A stretch of 64,000 bases of DNA from Helichrysum umbraculigerum (taxonomy: Eukaryota > Streptophyta > Magnoliopsida > Asterales > Asteraceae): positions 85,340,001 to 85,404,000 of the forward strand of contig CATIUR010000003.1 in the NCBI GenBank assembly GCA_949592205.1, given 5' to 3'. Below the pieces are notes generated by a model. That model searched no databases. It had not been told where the DNA came from and saw only the letters and a list, made by a program, of their open reading frames with translations. Both the position numbers and the translations under genes were made by a program. The number at the start of each line of letters is the position of its first letter. The stretch's first letter is position 1. Shown here piece after piece: positions 52,309 through 63,740 of the stretch.

Positions 52309-54939
52309 TCAAACCCATCCAGGTGGAAAGTTTCCACCAGCGTGTATGCCGTAGGTGAAGCATATATCAACAATTTTCTGAAATCGTTTCGCTAAAACAG
52401 AGTTGAACTCGTTTCCTGGATTGTAGCGAATCCGATTGTCGAATAGCTTCTTCATGTCACTTCTGGACAGATTAATCAAGCTCATTGGGTCAAATATTCT
52501 GAAGTTGGCTTTTCGTAGACCCCACAAAGATCCTGTCTGAGGCTCTGAATCTGGTACAAAAACTAAGACGGCTTCGCCAGTGTGAGCATCCAGTTCCCAG
52601 TAATGAAAACGTTTCAGTAGATTGAATGGAACTGTTTCCAGAGCGATTTCAGTCAGACATTCAGCAGGCGGATAGTAAACTCTTACAATTGGCTGCTTGG
52701 TCTTTGGATCGAGATTCTTCTTGAACGTGTACCTTGTACCCAGTACTGGTTTAACATAATGATATTTCTTTCGTTTAATTTCCTCACGCATGACCTTTTG
52801 AATAACATCAGCTACTCCGTCTTCGTAAGGATTTATCAACTGAAGTTGAGAGAGACGAACGATGTCATGCTTTGGCAATGTACTCAATATCCTCAGTGAT
52901 CGACGAAAGTACTGGATACCGTCGAGTCTTTTAATCATAAACCTTCCTTTGCTCACCTTCCAGCTTTTTATCAGGCCTGTATAATCACCACCAACCTGAT
53001 ATTTCTTGCATGTAACTGGAGCAGGTTCTGAATTTTTACCTTTTGGAAACCAGTTATCCCTTTCTCTGATGGGCATTTCCTTGTCAAAAGATACACTTTC
53101 TGATGTATCCTGAGGGAAAATGTCATTATAGTTTGTCGATTCTCGAACAGGGACTGGTTGTGCTTGTGAAGAACTAGAGGGTACATATGATTCTTGAGCA
53201 GGACCAGGTTGAGAAGTAGATCCTGGTACGTAATTAAACGTTGGCCCTGACTCATCGTCTGAAGAATCAGATAATACAACACCCTCTTGAGGATAAGCTG
53301 GGCGATCAGTATATTCTTCATCAGGACTAAGCACTTCTTGTTCAACATCAACATCATCATCATTATTAGCAGAGTTGAAGTCAAAAGATTCTTCAGGCGC
53401 ACGACCGTCATTGTCAACCGCAGATTGAAAGAAAGTCAAATTACAATACATGTAATCTACAGCTATCGGTTTTGGTTGCCCTGGTTGCTCAATAATGTAA
53501 TCCAAAATAAGAGTTGTTTCATTAATACCAGAATTTGTTACATCATCAGGAATTACATTTTCTTCGCCCTCGGCGGAAACCCTAGGAATTGATTCTAAGG
53601 CCGGTTGGGCTGTCTCCCCCAAAGCAAGGGCTTGGGTTTCCAGCTGCAGAATCTTCGACTTCAGTTCTTCGTTCTCTTTTTCAATGCGAGAGATTCTGGC
53701 ATCCTGAGCTTCAAAAACTGATGCTTGAGCTTCCATAGACTGCTGCATCTTTTCAATCTTTGCCAGGAGCTCCTGAATGACGGCTGGATGAGGAGTGATC
53801 GGAGTTTCAGTCGTCGGGAGCTCAGAAGATGTAGACGTAGAAGTACGGGAGCGTCTGACCAAAGGATTCGGATCAGCAACGTCCGAAGTGTCTCGAGGCC
53901 TTTTTCCTCGGTTAGAAGATTCAGGATGTGGAGAAGGTGGTCGATAAGCATCGATCTCACGATCGAGATCCACCAACTCCGGATCCTCGAGAGCTGGCTG
54001 AGCTGGCGGTTGTTGAACTGGAGGTTGTTGAACCGGAGGCTGCTGCACTGGAGGCTGAGGGATAGGTTGTTCAGGTGCTGGATCATTGAATTGCTCACCA
54101 GGAAGAGCAACATAATCAGGATCCACAATGTGACCAAAAAGAGCAACCTCACGTATTGGTGGTTGTCCCTGCTTCGCAAAAGTGGTACAAGTAATGTAGA
54201 TCCTTGTATTCATCGGTGTCTGCTTGAAAGTGAAAGATGCGACCACCGGAAGATCTGGATGAAGATGATTGAGCAACAGCTGAGTGAACCTAGGATAGAG
54301 AGCCCATTTATCTTTAGCATCCAAGGCATTGTTCACAAAACCCCTGAAGATATAACCGGAGAAGTTGAAGGGTTTGTTGTATATCAGGGCAAGAATAGCA
54401 GAGGCAGTCGAAAATTTCATCCCTTCGAGACCTGCCTTGCGACTGGATAAGCAGACGATGACAATGTGAGCAAGATATCTCCAGACCTTTGTCATGTAGG
54501 TCTTCTTGTACTGATCAACTGGAATATCTTGATATCCAATCGATCGCATGCCCTGTGCAATTGCAGCTGGAGTAAACTGGGTGATCATGTCAGAATTATC
54601 ACCGAACAGAAAGAAATCCCGAATAAGCTGCTCGGTGAAGATAACTTGGCGGCCGCGGACGGTAGAAATGATACGAGTATCCGCTTCATCATAGTTAACC
54701 ACCGCGTTGTCCCAAAACTCGGTGATATGATTTGTCAAGATCCGAGTATCAGCAGTGATAGCTTTGTGAATTCTGGAGCGACGAAGAAATGCTATCATTG
54801 GTCGGTATGGGCGAGAAGTCTCGACAGATGTATTCATGAAAGCCACGATATTGGGACGTGGCTCCCAGAAATATTTAGAGACATCGATCTCTGGGAGTGC
54901 TGGAGCAGCCGGAGCAGCTTGAGCAGGTTGTTCAGCCAT
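52309..54939 (-). CDS. Env-like ORF of the SIRE-like element
   Basis: This open frame of 876 residues lies downstream of pol, where SIRE elements carry an envelope-like ORF. The N-terminal 270 residues look globular (VSKYFWEPRPNIVAFMNTSV, LIRDFFLFGDNSDM). Then come PPVQQ repeats (about 290-315), a Ser/Thr-rich basic patch, a clear coiled coil (about 383-435, IEKMQQSMEAQ...ISRIEKENEELKSKI), a long acidic Ser-rich region, and a basic globular C-terminus (FRRSLRILSTLPKHDIVRLS). I see no signal peptide or convincing membrane helix, so a true envelope role is unproven. The start at 54939 is chosen because a splice-acceptor-like sequence ends two bases upstream. There is no stop or frameshift, in contrast to gag and pol. 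Confidence 0.8.
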   Translation of the reverse strand: MAEQPAQAAPAAPALPEIDVSKYFWEPRPNIVAFMNTSVETSRPYRPMIAFLRRSRIHKAITADTRILTNHITEFWDNAVVNYDEADTRIISTVRGRQVIFTEQLIRDFFLFGDNSDMITQFTPAAIAQGMRSIGYQDIPVDQYKKTYMTKVWRYLAHIVIVCLSSRKAGLEGMKFSTASAILALIYNKPFNFSGYIFRGFVNNALDAKDKWALYPRFTQLLLNHLHPDLPVVASFTFKQTPMNTRIYITCTTFAKQGQPPIREVALFGHIVDPDYVALPGEQFNDPAPEQPIPQPPVQQPPVQQPPVQQPPAQPALEDPELVDLDREIDAYRPPSPHPESSNRGKRPRDTSDVADPNPLVRRSRTSTSTSSELPTTETPITPHPAVIQELLAKIEKMQQSMEAQASVFEAQDARISRIEKENEELKSKILQLETQALALGETAQPALESIPRVSAEGEENVIPDDVTNSGINETTLILDYIIEQPGQPKPIAVDYMYCNLTFFQSAVDNDGRAPEESFDFNSANNDDDVDVEQEVLSPDEEYTDRPAYPQEGVVLSDSSDDESGPTFNYVPGSTSQPGPAQESYVPSSSSQAQPVPVRESTNYNDIFPQDTSESVSFDKEMPIRERDNWFPKGKNSEPAPVTCKKYQVGGDYTGLIKSWKVSKGRFMIKRLDGIQYFRRSLRILSTLPKHDIVRLSQLQLINPYEDGVADVIQKVMREEIKRKKYHYVKPVLGTRYTFKKNLDPKTKQPIVRVYYPPAECLTEIALETVPFNLLKRFHYWELDAHTGEAVLVFVPDSEPQTGSLWGLRKANFRIFDPMSLINLSRSDMKKLFDNRIRYNPGNEFNSVLAKRFQKIVDICFTYGIHAGGNFPPGWV

Positions 54940-54960
54940 TTCTACAAAAATAACAATAAT
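54940..54960 (-). promoter_or_regulatory. Candidate 3' splice acceptor before the env-like ATG
   Basis: The minus strand reads ATTATTGTTATTTTTGTAG followed by AA and the ATG. The AG is at 54942-54943. A spliced RNA from a leader donor would place this ATG first. Confidence 0.5.
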
Positions 54961-55030
54961 ACAGCCAAAACTCGAAATGCGTTAGCGTTAGCACCAAAAA
55001 ATAATTCGCGTTTTAATTTTACAAATGTTC

Positions 55031-55340
55031 TGCGACACAACAGTTGTGTCGCCAAAGGTCCATACGACATAAGGACTGTGTCGTAGAAGGGCACTACGAC
55101 ACAAGCCTTGTGTCGTATGACACGTGTCACACGGACAGCATTTCCCCTGCATTTAGCAATTTTTTGTGAAATTAATCACGGATGCGACATAGCCTCTGTG
55201 TCGTATGGTTGTGTCGTATAAAACAGATACGACATAACATATGTGTCGTATAAAGATACGACATAAGCACCTGTGATCAGTACGACATAAAAAGCCCTAC
55301 TCTATGCGACATAACGACTGTGTCGTATGTTATGTCGCAA
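55031..55340 (-). repeat. Palindrome island, TGCGACACAA type (before env-like ORF)
   Basis: Many copies of TGCGACACAA, TACGACATAA, TTGTGTCGC and TGTGTCGTA occur in alternating orientation. Pairs such as GCGACACAACAGTTGTGTCGC form near-perfect hairpins. It lies about 90-400 nt upstream of the env-like splice acceptor. Confidence 0.9.
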
Positions 55341-55670
55341 AGATGAACATCAAAGCAAACCCAGATTCGATCGATGAACAAATTTGGGGTTTTCAAAAAC
55401 TATGCATACCCTAGGGTTCGTAATCAACAGGGGATCAATAATATGTATTTATCTAACCCTAATAACCCCTAAACCCTAAATAATTTAACGAAAAACCGAA
55501 ACCCTAAAAACGTAATACGGGTTGATCAAATTCAAGGCATAATACGCGATAAAAACATGAAAGAATTATACCTAAAGATGCGCAAACAGATGATGAACAA
55601 GAATCGTTCAACAAATCGTGGTGAAAAGCCCTGGAAAACACGAATCCGATCGAAAATCGCTTGTGTCGCA

Positions 55671-55858
55671 AAATCGCCTTTGTGTCGTATAATTTGTGTC
55701 GTGTAAGTTTTGAAAACGTAAATGATTATGTCGTATGATGTGAATAGTTAACCCCTGACCCGCATACGACATAGTATACGACACAAACATAACTGACGAA
55801 TACGACACAGGCATTGTGTCGTATGACAGTAGTACGACACGGTGATTGTGTCGCACAG
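55671..55858 (-). repeat. Second palindrome island before the env-like ORF
   Basis: This has the same core as the neighbouring island, with about ten copies (TTGTGTCGCA, TACGACACA, TTGTGTCGTATGAC). The two are separated by about 330 bp of unrelated AT-rich DNA. Confidence 0.85.
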
Positions 55859-56466
55859 AACACAAAGCAAAATTTTGAAGATTAAAAATTTGATTTCGAT
55901 GCCGATTCGGATTTTGATTTTAGAAATTTCGCAACGAAGATGACTTGTGACTTAAAAAAAATAAAATTAAAAAGAAAAATACAATTTAATAAATATTAAA
56001 GAGATAAAACTAAATATAAACATAAAAGATAAGAAACAAATACAACTAAAAGCGAGAAATTTATAAAATCGTTTTGGTGACGGAGTTGAGATTCTGGTTA
56101 GGGATCATACCGAAATAACATGCAATTATTAGGAATAGAAAGTGTTATTTCGATTATCAGTATATTTGTCCACTTTAAATTTACGTGGCACATTTAAAAC
56201 ACGTTTTATAAAAATTATTTCAAGACGATTACCGATATTGTTTGCCAATTAAGCATGTTACAATCGAGTCTGTGGAGTTAACCGTTTATTGTTAGTATGA
56301 ATAATTCTCTGTGGCCCCCACCATTGATATACCCCTATAACCCAGACAATAACATAGTTTCCATATTTAGAAAGAATAAAGAAAGATCATTTTTAAGAAT
56401 CAGGCTAGAGTTGATAGGTCAGTACGGAAGTACAGCAAAGCAACCTAACGTGATTCAAGTATAATC

Positions 56467-56599
56467 AAAACCAATCGCAGTCAAACTGAAATTGGAGTTT
56501 TCCAAACAGCGACCTTGTTTAGTGTGATTTAGGATTAAGAAAAACCGATCGCAGTCAAACTGAATTTGGAGTTTCCCAAACAACGACCTTGTTCAGTAT
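56467..56599. repeat. Tandem duplication of about 74 bp
   Basis: Two copies share the blocks ATCGCAGTCAAACTGAA, TTGGAGTTT, CCAAACA and CGACCTTGTT, at 56467-56525 and 56541-56599, with a few mismatches. It lies in the noncoding gap and I see no function. Confidence 0.8.
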
Positions 56600-57156
56600 T
56601 GTCAAGATTTTCAAGTGCATTGACCTGTAATTGCTTAACCCCAAGTTTATACTAACTGTTACCAGTTCTGTACTTTCGTACAACAGAGGCAACAACCAGC
56701 ATAAACTCCCAAATGATTTCAGATAAAAGTTCCAAAGATAGAAATATGTTAAGCTACGCTAAGGAATTAAGACATTGAGTCGTACATCACACGGTGTTTA
56801 CCACAAGATAGTAGACACGTATTTAAATGACTTCTTAATAACTCATAGATCGTTGTGTATCATGCCTACCAGTACATCGCATGATGAAGACAATTTTCAT
56901 AAAAACTGTTTTAAGTGTGTCAGATAAACCTACTGACACATCAAAGATAAATCTTAAAATTCCATTTTGTGCATGTCACTCGATGTACTATCATATCCCA
57001 AGTTGTTTACAGACTCAACTCAACGTCTATTTTAAAAATGTAGCAACCATTGCATTTCTTTGATACTAACGAGTATAAAGAGTGGCGGTTGCTTAATTTT
57101 TTTTTTTTAATCCAAAACAATAAAGCAAATAAACTGTACAGAAACTAAGTCACAAA

Positions 57157-60100
57157 TCATTTCTTGAGATCAAGGGAAATCATCCCTATCATATCCACAA
57201 GTTCGTCGAAACGAGCACGCGAAAATGCTTTAGTGAATAAGTCGGCTTTTTGCCTAAGGGTATCTATGTGAATTAGGTCAATTAAATGTTTCTCATAGCA
57301 ATCTCGTATGAAGTGAAACCTAATCTCGCTTGGTCTTAGAGTGTTGAACGGGATTGCGAATAATAGATATAGCAGCAGTATTATCAATATGAATAGGAGT
57401 CAAAGTAAGAAGTAACCCATAGTCACGCAATTGATGTTGAATCCACAAAATTTGTGAACAACATCTTGCAGCAGCAATGTATTCAGCTTCCGCTGTTGAG
57501 GTGGAAACTGTGGTTTGCTTTTTACACTGCCAAGACACCAATCGAGAACCGAGATATTGGCATCCTCCTGTAGTTGACTTTTTATCCGAATTGCAGCCGC
57601 CATAATCAGAATCAGAATAGGCAGTGAGAGCGAAATTTTTCTCATTTGAGTACCATAGACCAAGTGATGGTCTATATTTGAGGTAACCAAAAATTCGCTT
57701 CACAGCCTTCATGTGAGAAACCTTGGGCTTTGATTGATATCTGGAACAGATAGACACAGCAAACACAATATCTGGTCTGGATGCAGTGAGATACATCAGT
57801 GATCCTATAATAGAACGATAGTCCCGCTCCTTGCAATCTTCTTCGTGTTCAGCGGGTCCGAGTTTGTGATCAGTTTCAATGGGAGTACCATATGGCTTAC
57901 AGTCATGGAGTTCATACCGAGTCAACATGTCATTGACATATTTGGACTGATGAATGTAGAAACCCTTGTCAGACTGCTCAACCTGTACACCTAGAAAGAA
58001 TTTAAGTTCTCCCATGGCACTCATTTCAAACTCGGACTTCATAATCTTCTCGAAGTCTCTGCACAAAGAATCATTTGTTGAACCAAATATGATGTCGTCC
58101 ACATAAACCTGCACAAGTAAAATATCTTTTCCAACCCTTTTTATGAAGAGAGTGCTATCAATTTGGCCTCGTGAGAAGCCATTTCTCGTGAGATGATTTG
58201 CCAACCTCGCATACCAAGCTCTTGGAGCTTGATGAAGACCATATAATGCCTTGCCTAACTTGCACACATAATCAGGATGGTTTGGATCTTCAAAACCAGG
58301 AGGTTGCAAGACATACACATCCTTCAGAACCTCTCCATACAGAAATACGCTCTTGACATCGAGTTGATAAACCCGAAAACCTTTAAATGTCGCATAAGCC
58401 AGAAAAATGCGAATGGATTCCAATCTTGCAACTGGAGCAAACACATCATCATAGTCCAAACCCTCAATCTGAGTAAAACCTTGAACAACCAGCCGAGCCT
58501 TATTCCGAATAACTACGCCTCTGTCATCTTTCTTCACGCGATAAACCCAGCGAGTTCCAATTGGATCGACATCTTTTGGTAAAGGAACCAACTCCCAGAC
58601 ATCAAGCTTTTTGAATTGATTCAATTCTTCCTGCATAGCCTCAACCCAGTATGGATCTTTCAAAGCTTCAGCTATTTTCTTTGGTTCATGCTGAGACAAG
58701 AAGCATTCTTCCAATTCTTCTTCAACACAGGCAAAATTGGCAGATGAAGAATCTTCACGGACTTCACTAGCAGCAGTTTGATGCCTAGTTAAAACACCTT
58801 GTTGAAGCTCACCAATGATATTTTCAGTGGGGTGAGAAGAATGAATTCTAAGCTGAGGAATCGGATCAGGCACAATGATCGAATCCAAATTTGACAGATC
58901 ACCTCCAGGATTTTCAATTTCAACTGAGCTATTAGTGGCAGTATCCTCATTGTCAATTGGTGTGACAATATCGGTTTCAGTTTGAGGATTAGATTCAGAA
59001 GCCACTTGATCAACATCGGAGGGATTGTCATCATTGACAATATTCTCTGGAGGTACAGCTCTAGAATTGGAGATTGAGACGTCAGAAGAAAGATCCAATC
59101 CATGAAGTAGAGACACCACCAGTTCTTCTTCATTAAATTTGGGAAGATTGAAAGAGTCCACCAACTTATCATACTCAAACAAGGACTCAGGTCCCTTGCC
59201 TTTTGGAGAATCAGTATATTTCATAAACCTTACTTCAAAATGTTCCTCTATTCTCCCAGTAGACGTGTTGAACACTCTTTTATTCGGCGAGTTCACAGAA
59301 TATCCCAAAAATAACCCATCGACTGCTTTTTCATCAAATTTGCCTACCGAGTCCTTAGTGATTAAGATTGTGCAAGGACACCCGAAAGGCTCAAGAAACT
59401 TCAAATTTGGTTTGCGATTATTCAGCAATTCGTAACATGTTTTCTTTCGCTTTTTAACAATCGAAACCCTATTTAACACATAGCAGGCAGTGTTAACAGC
59501 TTCTGCCCAAAAAGTGGTTGGCAGATGCGCATCAGACAGCATGGTTCTTGCTGTCTCAATGACTGTCCTATTCTTTCTTTCAGCTACTCCATTTTGCTGA
59601 GGAGTACGAGCAGCACTAAACTGATGAAAGATTCCCTTTCGAAGACAATACATTTCCAAGGTTCTGTTCTTGAATTCAGTTCCATTATCACTGCGCAGTT
59701 TCTTGATTTTCAGATTGCACAGATTTTCCAGTCTGTCGAACAAGTAGATTAAAGTATCAGTTGTTTCATCCTTTCCAGCCAAGAAATACACCCAAGAAAA
59801 CCTTGAGTAATCATCAGTAACAACCAGACAGTACGATTTTCCACCAATACTTTTCTTATTCACAGGACCGAACAAATCCATGTGAAGCAGCTCCAATGGA
59901 GATTCAATAGAGTTCACCTGCTTAGACTTATGGAACTTCTTGTGTTGTTTCCTTTTGAGACAGGAAACGCATTCATCATCTGTTACGAATGATTTTTTAG
60001 GCAAGCCTAACACAAGATCATTATTAACAAGATAATTCATTCTGCGAAAATGAATATGTCCCATTCGTCTGTGCCAAAGTAGTGAATCTGTAGAAGAAGC

Positions 60101-60478
60101 TTTTGATAGCAAACAAGTATGCTCCTTGGTAACCACGGTTTGCATATCCAAAATGTACGAGTTGCGTACACGGGGTGCTCTTAGTAACACCCATTCCTCG
60201 GGAATAACAAATCCCGGCTTCAGAATTAAACATTCAACATCTGTAAATGCGGTAGTGAACTTCTTGTCGCAGACTTGAGAAACACTGATCAGATTGTGTT
60301 GCAGTTCCTCGACATAGTTCATTTTATCAAAACTCACTTGCCCATTAGAGAGTGTACCCTGACCCGTTATGTTACCACATGTATCTCCCGCAAAAGCAAC
60401 ATGTCCTCCGCGATATGGTTTCACATCAGACAGAAGAGACATGTCACCAGTCATGTGCCGTGAGCAGCCACTATCCAC
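57157..60478 (-). pseudogene. SIRE-like pol: protease, integrase, RT, RNase H (one frameshift)
   Basis: The 1052-residue frame starts inside the protease active site (DSGCSRHMTG, residues 2-11). Integrase follows with an HHCC zinc motif (WHRRMGH near 136; CVSCLKRK) and a DDE triad (HMDLFGPV near 197, RSDNGTEF near 263, QQNGVAERKN near 300). RT comes next (ARLVVQGFTQ, QLDVKSVFLYGE, YVDDIIFGST near 791), then RNase H (YSDSDYGG, AEAEYIAAA near 996). A frameshift around 57320-57345, after NPVQHSKTK, moves the last 60 residues into another frame that ends at 57157. The apparent ATG at 60478 is internal. The true reading comes from gag through two stop codons (60536-60538 and 60512-60514). Confidence 0.9.
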
Positions 60479-60535
60479 ATACCATTTACTTCTTTGTATA
60501 TGATCTGACTGCTACAGCACAACATAGAGAGACAG

Positions 60536-63318
60536 TTAGTTAGAAATGGAGACCCAGGCCTTGATAGACTTGGGTACTCCAGAGACCTCATCAATAATAA
60601 CTACATCAGTTAAAACTTTGTTTTTCAATAAATCAGGTACAATTCCTGATGCAGTATTACTTGATGATGAGTCTTTTAACGACTCTTTTGGTCTCCAAAT
60701 CTTCACAGGAACAATATTGGGTTGCTTGTTAACATTGTCAGGCTGTTTAACCAGAGGTTTACTAGTCCTAGCAGCATTAACTTTCGGGATAGAAGTATGA
60801 GAAAGTGAACCCTTCTTTGAAAAAGTTTTAACAGATGAATTTTTGTAAACAGAATTTCTGGGAACACCTTTTGAAAACTTCTTTCTCAAAAGCAACGGGC
60901 ATTGATTTATCAAGTGTCCTTGTTTCTTGCAGTAGAAACATGATCGTCTTTCCTTAAAGGTTCGGTCGTTACTGCCTAAAAATTGAGGTGAGACAGGTAA
61001 CTTATGTGAGCAAGTTGAAGTGGATGCCCCAGAATGTGAAACAGAAGGTTTAACAGAATTCTTAATTGATTTGTCATTAGTATTCTGTAAATCTTTCCTT
61101 TTATGTTCAGCCTTAACCTTAGTATTCATTGGAAAAGTTTCATCATCTATTTCAGTAGTGAGAATGTGATGTTCAGGCTTAATGTTTTTCTTTTCACATT
61201 GAGGCACAAACTTACAGGGAACATCCTCAACCTCGACCTCTTCTTCAATAGTTTTTAAGGGAGCAGGCGAAAAACTACCAAAGGGGGTAAACTTGACGGT
61301 TCCTGAGGGGGTAAACCTAACAGGTTCAAAAGGCTTCACAGGTTCAGCCTTAATTGTCTTAGGTTTCTTCTTATCATGGTTTACTTCTATGTTGGCTTTA
61401 TAGAATTCAGGCAACTTAAACGGATTCAAACTAACAGGTTCACATACAGGCATAGCTACTTTCTTAACAACAGGCTCATTAACTGATATTTCAATGGGCT
61501 TTGCATCTACTAACGCAGTAGGCACAAAATCTTTAATTTCATCCTTAGACGGTCTACACAAATTCACATCTAAAGACGGAGGCGGTTGATGATGATAACC
61601 ATAACCGGACTTATCTTTAGAACTAGTTCTACCCGTCTTCAGGATATCAGTAAAGACCAAGGCTGAAGTGTTGATATTCTTGAGTTTTCGTTGCAAATCA
61701 ACAGCTTTGGCTTGAGAGTCAGCCAATTCCTTTTTTAAATGAGCAATCATTTTTAAGTAACTGTCAATTTCATCTTGATTACTGAAAATTAGAGCTTTCA
61801 GCTCCTTTTTATCTTCAATAAGTTGATTAATGTTACTTTCAAAGTGTTTCTCATTAGTTTTTAAAACTTTGTTTGCCTCCATCAAATTCAAGATATCAGA
61901 CTTCAAGTTTTCATTATGTTCCATAAGCCCATTTACTTTACCAGTTAAACTAATACATGAATCACAAGTAAATTTAGCAAATGGTACCTCATTGTTGATA
62001 GCCATGAAGCATTGCTCTTGAGTTTCATGAGCAGAGAAATCATAAGCATCTCCATCCTCAATCAACAATGCAGCCTTAGCAGTAGAATGCTCAATCAGTT
62101 TTGGAGCAACAGATGGTTTTGTGAAACCAGAAGCAGGCTGTCGTCCTTTCTCACATTCGCGGGCAAAGTGTCCAAGATTCTGACACTTATAACACTTGAT
62201 TTTGCTTTTATCGAATCCCATTGGTGTTCGGTCAGCTGCATCTTCAAGAGATCTTTTCCAGTTCTTCTTAGATAGTTTTTGGCTCTGCGAGTGAGCATAG
62301 CCATATTCCATCTAATGTCAATCCTTTCTAACTCATCAGGATCAACCTGATTGAAGTCTTCATCAGTCAGCTACAATGTACTGACTCTTTTAGAAAGAAA
62401 GTCTTCATATGTTGACAAGAAAGCAGTAAACATGGCTGCATGTTCATCGGTGGTTGCTGAAGAAGGAACAGATGATGATGAATATGTACTACTTGAAGAA
62501 GCATTATAAGCTGGTAGGGCTGAAAATGTTCCCACAGTAGGATTACTGTAAGAAGAGGATCTCTGAGAATTTAGCTCAGCTGAGATGAAATCCGTTCCAC
62601 CATGACTTGATTCTGATGCACGAGAAGTAGATCTTGTTTCCTTCTTTTCAATATCCAACGCCCCAGCTTCAAGTTTTCCAATGAGATCATCCAGAGACAA
62701 TTGCATTGTCTTTGAATCGTTTTCTAATAACAAAACTCGTGTTTCCCAACTTGGTGGTAGAGCAGCTAAAGCCTTTTTGTTAATCTCAGAATTTTTGAGA
62801 TTATATCCGCCAGCTTTCAGTTCATTTACTGTGCGAGTAAATCTGCAAAGCATGTCTCTGACAGTTTCATTCTTCTGGATATAGAAATAATCAAACTGAG
62901 TTTTGACTAATTCCAATTTGCTTTCAATGTACTCAGTGTTGCCACAAAATCTTTTCTCAATTGCATTCAAAAGATCATAAGCAATAGTTTGTGGAAACAT
63001 ATCCAAAACGTCAGTTGGAAGTGACATAGTAATAGCAGAATGAGTCTTGCGTTCAATTTCCCATGCTTTTCGTACTTCGGGAGTGTATGAACGAACGGGT
63101 TTGGGTGGAGGAACACCGATATGTTCTCCAAGAGCAACAGGAACAACATATCGTTCAAGAAGAGCCAACTCCATATCAGGATCAGTGAATAATACAAACG
63201 CCATGAAACGTTGTTTCCATGCTCGAAATGGCAAACCCGGTGCAAAATAAGGAGGTTTATTTGCACTACCGATCGTAGCATTATGTTGTAAAACTGCATC
63301 AACGCTTTGAAGAGACAT
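60536..63318 (-). pseudogene. SIRE-like gag (one stop, one frameshift)
   Basis: The start MSLQSVDAVLQHNATIGSAN is at 63318. The first part is the Copia capsid-type region (WKQRFMAFVLFTDPDMELAL; VKTQFDYFYIQKNETVRDML), ending at TAG 62371-62373. The downstream part has an RRAKNYLRRTGKD stretch, then a frameshift around 62240-62300. A CCHC knuckle (CYKCQNLGHFARECEKG), a coiled coil, a long linker, a second knuckle (CFYCKKQGHLINQC) and a basic tail ending at TAA 60536-60538 follow. Gag forms the particle and binds RNA. The longer frame starting upstream of 63318 is ignored because a strong splice acceptor lies just 10 bases before this ATG. Confidence 0.85.
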
Positions 63319-63327
63319 GATGAAAAT

Positions 63328-63340
63328 CTGCAAAAAAATC
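63328..63340 (-). promoter_or_regulatory. Candidate 3' splice acceptor before gag
   Basis: The minus strand reads CTGATTTTTTTGCAG with the AG at 63328-63329, followed by ATTTTCATC and the gag ATG. It could pair with the donor at 63741-63747 to remove a leader intron of about 419 nt. Confidence 0.5.
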
Positions 63341-63387
63341 AGAAAATACACAACAAACAAACTGATTTTTGTCTAAGTCTGGAATTA

Positions 63388-63680
63388 TGCGACACAGTGT
63401 TATGTCGCAAAGTATCAATACGACACAGTCGTTGTGTCGCAGAGAAGCAATACGACACAGGTGTTGTGTCGCTGAAGTTAATCAGACAGAAGACAAAAAT
63501 GAGACACAACCGTTATGTCGTAGGTTATGTCGCAACTTGTGTCGCAGACCAGTCAAGGTCAAAATAAGTTGTGTCGTAGGCTTATGTCGCACGATATGTC
63601 GCACGTTATGTCACAGACAATTTAATGTCGTATAGTTGTGTCGTATGAACAGTGGATACGACACAAATATTGTGTCGCAA
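63388..63680 (-). repeat. Palindrome island, TGCGACACAA type (leader of the SIRE-like element)
   Basis: About 18 copies of TGCGACACA, TACGACACA, TTGTGTCGC and TTATGTCGCA occur in both orientations. It lies wholly between the candidate donor (63746) and acceptor (63328) of the leader. Confidence 0.9.
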
Positions 63681-63740
63681 AAGTGCACGTGCAGACAGAT
63701 TTGAAACCCACAAAAATTTCAATTTTCAACCCACATTATT

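Larger units (their letters stand above)
54961..57156 (-). other. Noncoding gap between pol and env-like ORF of the SIRE-like element
   Basis: These 2.2 kb have no conserved coding sequence. The part next to the env-like ORF holds two palindrome islands (55031-55340 and 55671-55858). The part next to pol is AT-rich and includes a local duplication (56467-56599). If the env-like message is spliced, this whole gap would be intronic. Confidence 0.7.

Noticed and set aside
53725..54450. 241-residue plus-strand frame opposite the SIRE env-like ORF
   Set aside because: It is a shadow: its composition mirrors the reverse complement of the intact 876-residue ORF, and there is no promoter or known domain.
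52309..54939. Env-like ORF as a true viral envelope glycoprotein
   Set aside because: No signal peptide, fusion peptide or clear membrane helix is visible. The protein is Pro/Gln/Ser-rich with a coiled coil, so only the positional name is kept.
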